Shown here piece after piece: positions 13,050-18,417 of a DNA stretch of 18,417 bases. A model generated the notes under the pieces. It was not told where the DNA came from and did no database searches. It saw only the letters and a list, made by a program, of their open reading frames with translations. This stretch comes from Candidatus Bathyarchaeota archaeon (GTDB taxonomy: Archaea > Thermoproteota > Bathyarchaeia > 40CM-2-53-6 > RBG-13-38-9). Positions within the stretch are counted from its first letter, which is position 1. Every line of letters starts with the position of its first letter. Location: positions 1-18,417 of the forward strand of contig JAGTQO010000026.1 in the NCBI GenBank assembly GCA_018396565.1, in the 5' to 3' direction. The translations under genes were made by a program, and so were the position numbers.

Positions 13050-14186
13050 ATGTTCACCTCAGCCTCAAACTGGACATTCCATATGCCTGTCAAAGTTGTT
13101 TTCGGAGAATGTTTGAGCCAGATAGGAGTATTCGCAGCTGAGCTGGGCGCATCAAAGGCTCTTATCGTAACCGGTAAGAGGGCTATGAGGGAGCATGGTG
13201 TGTTGGATAGGATGATAGGATTATTGAAACCTATCGATGTTGAGGTCTTCGACACGGTAGAGCCTAACCCTGCCATGGAGACTTTCAAGGAGGCCCACAG
13301 AATCCTGAGGGATAGACATTGCGACTTGGTTGTTGGTTTAGGTGGAGGGAGCCCAATAGACGTCGCCAAAGTCGCAGCCGCGCTAGGTAACAAGGACCAG
13401 ACTCCAGCCGAACTATTCACAACGCCGACAAGAATCGATGGCAGAGGCCTACCCATGATAGCTGTTCCAACAACCTCAGGGACTGGAAGCGAGGTCACAC
13501 CATACTCCATCGTAAGCGATCCTGAGAATGGGACCAAGAAGGCTGCAAACCATCCTTACCTATATCCCGACGTCGCATTGGTCGATCCGTCCCTGTGCAA
13601 GACGATGCCTAGAAAAGTCACTGCAGATACGGGTCTCGACGCCATATCGCACGCTATCGAGTCTTACTGGGCCAAGAGATCCCAGCCTATAACTGATTCC
13701 CTAGCCTTGGAGGCTCTGAGACATATTCTGCCAAACCTGAGGAGGGCCTGCGAGAATCCTATGGATATGGAGGCCAGATCTGAGATGGCTTTGGGAGCCC
13801 TCCTTGCAGGTATGGCCCTCAGCAACACTATGGCCACCGCGGCTCACTCTATATCATACCCTTTGACAGTTAGATTCGGTGTACCCCACGGTTTAGCATG
13901 TGCCCTTACCCTCCCCTCATTTATTAGGTTCAACGCACCATCCATACCCGGAAAGGTTCCTAGACTACTCCAAACTATGGGTGTGGGGAGTGTCAATGAG
14001 GCTGCGGAGGCCCTTAGGAGGTTGATGGTGGATATTGGTGAACCGGTCAGGCTGAGCGATTTAGGTATAGGCGGGGATGAAATTCCTTGGATAGTTGAAC
14101 ATGGATTCTCAGCGGCTAGGGTTGCAAACAATCCCAGGGAAGTCACTGGGAAAGTTGTGGATGAGATTCTGCGTGAGGTCCTCTAG
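13050..14186 (+). CDS. Iron-containing alcohol dehydrogenase (group III)
   Basis: NAD(P)-dependent, metal-dependent alcohol dehydrogenase that interconverts alcohols and aldehydes or ketones in the cytoplasm. The N-terminal Rossmann-like domain has the dinucleotide motif GLGGGSPIDVAK (GGGS at 98-101) and VPTTSGTGSEVT at 139-150. The metal ligands of the family are all present: Asp197 and His201 in TGLDAISHAIES, His266 in AAHSISYPL and His280 in PHGLACAL. The 378 residues fit the family. The usual third-helix and C-terminal regions are complete. The gene is preceded by a palindrome-rich region and ends 13 bp from the convergent hydroxyacid dehydrogenase gene. The substrate is not readable; near an AOR it could remove or supply aldehydes. 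A lactaldehyde or butanol dehydrogenase role is possible. Confidence 0.93.
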   Translation: MFTSASNWTFHMPVKVVFGECLSQIGVFAAELGASKALIVTGKRAMREHGVLDRMIGLLKPIDVEVFDTVEPNPAMETFKEAHRILRDRHCDLVVGLGGGSPIDVAKVAAALGNKDQTPAELFTTPTRIDGRGLPMIAVPTTSGTGSEVTPYSIVSDPENGTKKAANHPYLYPDVALVDPSLCKTMPRKVTADTGLDAISHAIESYWAKRSQPITDSLALEALRHILPNLRRACENPMDMEARSEMALGALLAGMALSNTMATAAHSISYPLTVRFGVPHGLACALTLPSFIRFNAPSIPGKVPRLLQTMGVGSVNEAAEALRRLMVDIGEPVRLSDLGIGGDEIPWIVEHGFSAARVANNPREVTGKVVDEILREVL

Positions 14187-14199
14187 AACAGTTTAGAGG

Positions 14200-15114
14200 C
14201 TACCGGGTAGATATCTTAACGTTTCCCATCTGTTCGAGTAGGGTCGAAACGGCTGAGAAGTCTAAATTTTCCTTACCATTGGCGACACATGCATAGTACA
14301 GCTCCTTGACCAGACTTGTAATCGGTATGGGGATCCTCATCTGCCTAGCCGTGTCTGAGACTAGGTCGAGGTCCTTAGCCATCAAGCCCAAGGAGAAGGC
14401 TGCGCTCCAGTCTCCATCAATAATCTTCTGACCTTTACTCTCGGAGATATAGGTCCTCAAGACAGTGTTGTTAAAGACATCTAAGACAACCTTCGGATCC
14501 AGACCCGCCTTGACAGCGAACATGAAGGATTCAGAGAAGGAAGCCATCAATGCTCCCAGATGCATATTTAAGGCAAGCTTCATCGAGCATCCATCACCGT
14601 TCCCGCCTACATGAAATATTTTCTTACCCATGGTCTCGAGGATAGGCCTCACTCTATCAAGAGTCTCTCTCCTTCCCCCAACCATTATCGTCAATGTTCC
14701 TTCAGTCGCAGGCTTGACGCTGCCTGATACCGGGGCGTCGAGCATATCACCACCTCTCTCACAAATTTTGTCGGCGACCATTTTAGATACCCTCGGCAAG
14801 TTCGTTGTCATATCCACCAAGACCTTCCCAGGCCCTATGCCGTCGATCACAGGTGGTGGGGAGGAGGCTGATCCTAGAACAACCTCCTGAACAGCAGATG
14901 GTCCTGAGAGCATAGTTATTATCACCGAGGTTTCCGATGCCAGTTGGGCTGGGTTCGATGAGACTTTCGCGCCTAGTCGAGCCATATGTTCGGCCCGCTC
15001 GACAGTCCTATTCCAGACTGTCAAAGGGTAACCTGCCTTCAAAATATTCTTGGCCATAGGTAACCCCATGTTGCCAAGGCCGATAAACCCTACAGGGATA
15101 TTCCTTGAAACCAT
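14200..15114 (-). CDS. 3-hydroxyisobutyrate dehydrogenase-family NAD(P) oxidoreductase
   Basis: A beta-hydroxyacid dehydrogenase of the HIBADH / tartronate semialdehyde reductase / succinic semialdehyde reductase group. The N-terminal Rossmann motif is GFIGLGNMGLPMAKN (residues 9-23). The substrate-binding block is DAPVSGSVKPATEGTLTIMVGG (from residue 126). The catalytic lysine is Lys179, with Asn183, in GDGCSMKLALNMHLG. The NWNRT-like end of strand 2 (TVWNRT, Arg36) suggests NADP preference, which is inference. At 304 residues it is the normal size. GGTAGGTG stands about eight bases before ATG 15114. The gene is divergent from the ABC transporter operon over an 84-bp region, so it may act on a product of the imported compound. 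The exact substrate cannot be told. Confidence 0.88.
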   Translation of the reverse strand: MVSRNIPVGFIGLGNMGLPMAKNILKAGYPLTVWNRTVERAEHMARLGAKVSSNPAQLASETSVIITMLSGPSAVQEVVLGSASSPPPVIDGIGPGKVLVDMTTNLPRVSKMVADKICERGGDMLDAPVSGSVKPATEGTLTIMVGGRRETLDRVRPILETMGKKIFHVGGNGDGCSMKLALNMHLGALMASFSESFMFAVKAGLDPKVVLDVFNNTVLRTYISESKGQKIIDGDWSAAFSLGLMAKDLDLVSDTARQMRIPIPITSLVKELYYACVANGKENLDFSAVSTLLEQMGNVKISTR

Positions 15115-15198
15115 GACATATGCACCTACCCCTAAATACCGAGATTAAACTTATATATGGTCTACTCTTTCTTCTTATAATGCCTCAAAAGAGGCTGG
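15115..15198. promoter_or_regulatory. Shared divergent promoter, hydroxyacid dehydrogenase / ABC operon
   Basis: The TTATATAT element (15151-15158) works in both directions. Leftward it reads ATATATAA and would start the dehydrogenase near 15128. Rightward it would start the ABC operon near 15181. A second TATA-like element is at 15174-15180. The shared region suggests the two units are coregulated. Confidence 0.45.
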
Positions 15199-16839
15199 AT
15201 GAGGAGAAAAATGAGTGAGGAGAAGAAAGAAGTTTCTAGAAGGGGATTCATGAAGACAGCAGGAGCAGGAATAGTTGGATTGGCAGTAGGTGCAGGAATA
15301 GGTTACGGAGCAGCGATGTCGATGGCCCCGACAGCTCCAGCCGCAGCAACCGTCACCACAACCGTGACGGCGACTCCACCTGGACTCGTTCCAAAGAAGA
15401 GGCCGGCTGGAGAGACCGTTCTGGAGAGGGCCCTTATAGCTGCAAAGAATTTTGTGAAGGAGAATAATGTTCCACCAGGCAGCCCATTCAACGTGCTATG
15501 TCCGTCAGGACTCGTGGCAGCGATAAAGGCCGCCTCAACGAAGTTTGCTGAGGCGACAGGTGTAAAGTTCGAGTTTATAGGTGTGCCGCATGAAGAGGTT
15601 TTTACAAAGGCTATGCTTGAGGCAACACAGAAGGCCGGAGCCTACGCGGCGCTGGCTGCAAGGCCTAGAATGATAGGTGAATTCGTAGGTGCAGGGTTAG
15701 TCCACGACCTAGCAGAGTATGTTTGGTACTATGACCCAAGAATGTATGGTGAACCAGACGGATACCCGTATCCACACTGCTACTCGACAACCCAAAACGT
15801 AGGGAAAGGAATATACTGCCTACCTATCGATGCAGACTGGGGCAACCACGCCTTCAGGAAAGACTTGCTCGATGATCCTAAGGAGATGGATGCGTTTGAG
15901 AAGCAGTATGGGTACAGAATGAAGCCTTGGATGGGTAAGACCCCTGTCCCACAGACGTTCAAAGAATACTTCGACTTCACGGAGTTCTTCCATAGGCCGC
16001 CGAAGATGTATGGGAACGGCGAGGCCAGATCATTAGGAAACGGGTACATGCCTTTCTTCCTATACTTCCACAGTAAGAGGGAGCCTGTCATGTATCCGTT
16101 CGACGACGACATGAACCCGCAGATAGCGACCAAGGAGGGTATAGAAGCTATTCAAGAATACTTAGCAATGAAGAAGTTCCATCATAAGGACCAGTCTGTC
16201 TGGGGCTACACCGAGCAGGTCAACAACTATGTTAAGAACGGATTGTATGCAGGTGGATTCTGGCCACCGTCGATGAGCCACTTCGCATTCGCAGACCCAG
16301 CGAGCGTAGTCAAAGGCAAGAACATCACAGCCCCTCCGGTTGGAAGGCCGAGACCCGACGGAACAATCTTCAGAAGAGGAGCCATCATGGGCGGATGGGG
16401 AATGTTCGTATGCACAACCTACAAGTGGCCTGAGTTAGGATACCTCTACTGCCAAGCAGTAGCAAGCCCAGAAGGCTTGATAATCGGTTCAACAGTCCCA
16501 GGCTCATGGATGGACGCCCAAAGATACAACCAGATAGGTGACAGACGCCGAATAGACAAGACATTCAGAGACTACTATGCCGACGAGGAGTCCAACATAT
16601 ATGAGGTGTCTAGGGTTGCAGCTGAGGTCTGTCCACCAATCCTATCGATTAACGGTGAGAATGAGTACCTACTCACACTAGACAAGGAGCTGCACAGGGC
16701 TTATACCGGTGAGATAGACGCTGAGAAGGCAGCCAAGAACACTGAAGCCAAATGGAACGAGATAACCGACAAGATAGGCAGAGCAAGACAGAAGTCTGAC
16801 TGGAAGTGGCTGAAGGCCCTATACATGTTCCCCTACTAA
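15199..16839 (+). CDS. Tat-exported ABC transporter substrate-binding protein (sugar-type, family 1)
   Basis: Extracellular binding protein of an ABC importer. It has a twin-arginine signal, SRRGFMK (Arg14-Arg15), then a Gly/Ala hydrophobic stretch up to about residue 45 and a Thr/Pro-rich linker (TVTTTVTATPPG). The rest is a two-lobe binding protein: FAEATGVKFEFIGVP is like the first lobe of family 1 binding proteins, and later come the hinge region and repeated aromatic-rich segments (FWPPSMSHFAF, WGMFVCTTYKWPELGY) that often stack on sugar rings. At 546 residues it is larger than typical maltose-binding proteins. ATG 15199 and ATG 15211 are both possible; GAGGAG four bases before the second makes it an equal candidate. 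Two permease genes follow. The sugar identity is unknown, and aromatic crowding alone does not fix it. Tat export means it folds before crossing the membrane. Confidence 0.9.
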   Translation: MRRKMSEEKKEVSRRGFMKTAGAGIVGLAVGAGIGYGAAMSMAPTAPAAATVTTTVTATPPGLVPKKRPAGETVLERALIAAKNFVKENNVPPGSPFNVLCPSGLVAAIKAASTKFAEATGVKFEFIGVPHEEVFTKAMLEATQKAGAYAALAARPRMIGEFVGAGLVHDLAEYVWYYDPRMYGEPDGYPYPHCYSTTQNVGKGIYCLPIDADWGNHAFRKDLLDDPKEMDAFEKQYGYRMKPWMGKTPVPQTFKEYFDFTEFFHRPPKMYGNGEARSLGNGYMPFFLYFHSKREPVMYPFDDDMNPQIATKEGIEAIQEYLAMKKFHHKDQSVWGYTEQVNNYVKNGLYAGGFWPPSMSHFAFADPASVVKGKNITAPPVGRPRPDGTIFRRGAIMGGWGMFVCTTYKWPELGYLYCQAVASPEGLIIGSTVPGSWMDAQRYNQIGDRRRIDKTFRDYYADEESNIYEVSRVAAEVCPPILSINGENEYLLTLDKELHRAYTGEIDAEKAAKNTEAKWNEITDKIGRARQKSDWKWLKALYMFPY

Positions 16840-16855
16840 AATCCACTCCCCTTAC

Positions 16856-16863
16856 TTTTTTTT
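16856..16863 (+). terminator. T-tract between binding protein and permease genes
   Basis: Eight consecutive T occur 17 bases after the binding-protein stop. This could partly terminate transcription, leaving more binding protein than permease mRNA, as seen in many ABC import operons. No stem is obvious. Confidence 0.35.
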
Positions 16864-16908
16864 AATGATGATTAAAATGTTGATTGTTCGTTGGTGGTTT
16901 GGGTTAGA

Positions 16909-17808
16909 ATGGTTGGGTTGAAAGGTTTAAAGGAATGGTCGAATGACCTCGAAAAGTTTCCTGTGATAATGACGGTTCCGCTGAACTTTCTACTCAACCT
17001 CATAGCTTTATTCCCCCTATTCATATTGATATACGCCTCCCAGACAGATTGGTCACCGTCAACAGGCTCATGGTTTAAGGCACATATCGTGCCTGGCCAT
17101 AACATAATCAGGATGATTGGAGACAGCTTATTCCAGACGGCTATCCTCCGTACAGTCGCCATAGTCGCGGTGGCTACCATAGCGGAGTTCATACTCGGGC
17201 TCATCCTCGCCCTCCTATTCGTCGAAGAGTTCAGAGGTAGGAGGGTCTTGGTATCGCTTTTCCTGATGCCTATGATGGTGATACCGGCAGTCTCAGGATA
17301 CATGTACTTCATGATGTTTCAAGGACACGGCCCCATAAACAGGATCTTGAGCATCTTGACTGGAACTCATTGGGATGTTGCCTGGCTCACATACCCACAA
17401 TACGCCTTGATGGCGGTGATTCTGATGGATATATGGCAGTGGACACCATTCATGTTCCTCATACTCCTCTCAGGTATGCTCGCCCTTCCACCTGATCCGA
17501 TAAACGCAGCGAGGGTCCTCGGCGCCTCAGAATTCACAATCTTCAGACGCTTGATGTTGCCGATGATGAAGAGGATAATTATGATAGCGTTGATCTTGAG
17601 AGCTATTGAATGTTTCAAGTTGATGGATGGAATATATGTTATGACTTTGGGAGGTCCAGGATACGCTACCCAAACAATATCTATGTGGATATATGAGGCT
17701 GCCTTCAAATATCTAGACTACGGATATGTGAGCCAGATAGCCCTAGTGATATTCGTCACTATGGGAATAATATCATGGTTCGCAATCAAACCACTGAGAG
17801 GTGAATGA
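16909..17808 (+). CDS. ABC transporter permease 1 (MalF/UgpA-like)
   Basis: Inner-membrane subunit of the carbohydrate-type importer. The 299-residue form begins with a short cytosolic stretch, then a first helix (about 16-45), and has about six membrane helices in all. The coupling-helix EAA loop, which contacts the ATPase, is seen as INAARVLGASEFTIFRRLMLP, with the conserved Gly. The C-terminal helix ends at FAIKPLRGE. ATG 16909 fits the usual N-terminus; a TTG at 16891 would add six residues. The preceding G/T-rich stretch has only a weak GGTGG ribosome site. Permease 2 starts three bases after the stop, and GAGGTGA inside the end of this gene serves as its ribosome site. The ATPase subunit is not in the window. 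Confidence 0.92.
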   Translation: MVGLKGLKEWSNDLEKFPVIMTVPLNFLLNLIALFPLFILIYASQTDWSPSTGSWFKAHIVPGHNIIRMIGDSLFQTAILRTVAIVAVATIAEFILGLILALLFVEEFRGRRVLVSLFLMPMMVIPAVSGYMYFMMFQGHGPINRILSILTGTHWDVAWLTYPQYALMAVILMDIWQWTPFMFLILLSGMLALPPDPINAARVLGASEFTIFRRLMLPMMKRIIMIALILRAIECFKLMDGIYVMTLGGPGYATQTISMWIYEAAFKYLDYGYVSQIALVIFVTMGIISWFAIKPLRGE

Positions 17809-17811
17809 AAA

Positions 17812-18417
17812 ATGGCTAAGAAAACAGCTAGGAGAATAGTGAAATTTATAATAATGGGGATTCTACTGGTTCCATTCCTCTTCCCAATATACTGGATGGT
17901 CACAACAGCTTTCAAGCCTTGGGAGGAGTGGGTTCCAAAAGAAGCAATCCTCTTTCCACATAACCCGACATGGGAGAACTTCATTATCCTATTTAACCCT
18001 GAAGCAACTACCTACGTAGCTTTCACAACGGTTAAAGATCCTATAACAAAGGCTCTGACGAATAGTATAATCCTATCTGTCGGAGGAACCCTTTTAGCCC
18101 TACTCACTGGAACCCTAGCCGCCTACGCCATATCCAGGTTTAAGGCTGGCGGCGACATTCTTCCACAGCTGATCCTGATGTTCAGGATGATGCCGCCCAT
18201 AGCTGCCATCATACCTATAACAATAATGTACTCAGCTTTCAGGTGGGTTGACACTCACATAGGGCTGATAACAGCCTATGGACTATTCAACATCCCATTC
18301 GTCGTCTGGCTCATGAAGAGCTTCTTCGACGACATACCAAAAGAAGTGGATGAGGCGGCGCTCGTCGACGGCTGGTCGTACTGGGGGGTATTCCGCAGGG
18401 TGGTTCTGCCATGTCGG
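17812..18417 (+). CDS. ABC transporter permease 2 (MalG/UgpE-like), 3' truncated by window
   Basis: Second membrane subunit of the importer. It was found by reading the frame from ATG 17812, which stays open to the window end (202 codons). GAGGTGA (17798-17804) lies seven bases upstream. The translation starts MAKKTARRIVKFIIMGILLV with a first helix and a PIYWMVTTAFKP segment typical of MalG-type permeases. A periplasmic stretch is followed by the helices around SIILSVGGTLLALLTGTLAAYA and MMPPIAAIIPITIM. The EAA loop VDEAALVDGWSYWGVFRRVVLP is complete. The last visible residues are Cys-Arg where LPLSR or LPMSR would be expected, so a base error at the edge is possible. The remaining C-terminus lies beyond the window. 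Confidence 0.92.
   Translation, partial: MAKKTARRIVKFIIMGILLVPFLFPIYWMVTTAFKPWEEWVPKEAILFPHNPTWENFIILFNPEATTYVAFTTVKDPITKALTNSIILSVGGTLLALLTGTLAAYAISRFKAGGDILPQLILMFRMMPPIAAIIPITIMYSAFRWVDTHIGLITAYGLFNIPFVVWLMKSFFDDIPKEVDEAALVDGWSYWGVFRRVVLPCR

Noticed and set aside
17367..17984. Minus-strand open frames opposite the permease genes
   Set aside because: Antisense to membrane proteins with EAA loops; the apparent hydrophobic translations are a by-product of the opposite strand.
1..18417. CRISPR array or insertion sequence
   Set aside because: No regularly spaced repeats, transposase-like translation or long terminal inverted repeats were seen.

Overview
The window comes from an archaeon. It carries an A-type (V/A) ATP synthase, its proteins use mostly AGG/AGA arginine codons, several genes have AT-rich TATA-like elements about 26 bp before a probable leaderless start, and others have GGTGA/GAGGTGA-type ribosome sites. 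With a DUF166 pair, a B12 protein with its RACo-type activator, a tungsten-type aldehyde oxidoreductase and a Tat-exported sugar-type ABC binding protein, the mix fits an anaerobic, probably heterotrophic member of the Thermoproteota. A Bathyarchaeia-like lineage is my best guess, but no marker gene here proves it.

Layout. (1) 1-4906: A-type ATP synthase. Subunits B (5'-truncated by the window), D and C are on the plus strand in one tight operon. They converge on subunits K (proteolipid) and I (stator/membrane subunit a) on the minus strand. (2) 4995-5447: a minus-strand AbrB-like plus ACT-domain protein, upstream of and co-directional with I and K. (3) 5702-9747: a corrinoid module, with DUF166 paralog A, a B12-binding corrinoid protein and DUF166 paralog B in a row on the plus strand. 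They meet, with a 27-bp tail overlap, a minus-strand RACo-like ATP-dependent corrinoid reductive activator with a [2Fe-2S] domain. A small stand-alone Lrp/AsnC effector-domain protein lies upstream of RACo on the same strand. (4) 10456-14186: a redox module, with a MoaD/ThiS-like protein, an aldehyde:ferredoxin oxidoreductase (AOR) and an iron-type alcohol dehydrogenase. (5) 14200-18417: a 3-hydroxyisobutyrate-dehydrogenase-family enzyme is divergent, over a shared promoter region, from an ABC transporter operon: a Tat-exported binding protein, permease 1, and permease 2, which is cut by the window end.

How they fit together. The ABC system probably imports a sugar or sugar-like compound. The hydroxyacid dehydrogenase, alcohol dehydrogenase and AOR would handle aldehyde/alcohol/hydroxyacid intermediates and feed electrons to NAD(P)H and ferredoxin, and the ATP synthase completes energy conservation. 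The corrinoid module is the least understood part. It has a methyl-carrier-type B12 protein and its repair/activation enzyme, but no recognisable methyltransferase (MtrH, MtbA, MtaB or MttB type) in the window. Where one would expect it there are two DUF166 proteins of unknown function, which makes DUF166 a candidate component of a new corrinoid-dependent pathway. The promoters of the RACo and AOR genes are unusually rich in perfect inverted repeats, suggesting dedicated repressors or activators. No rRNA, tRNA, CRISPR array or mobile element was seen.
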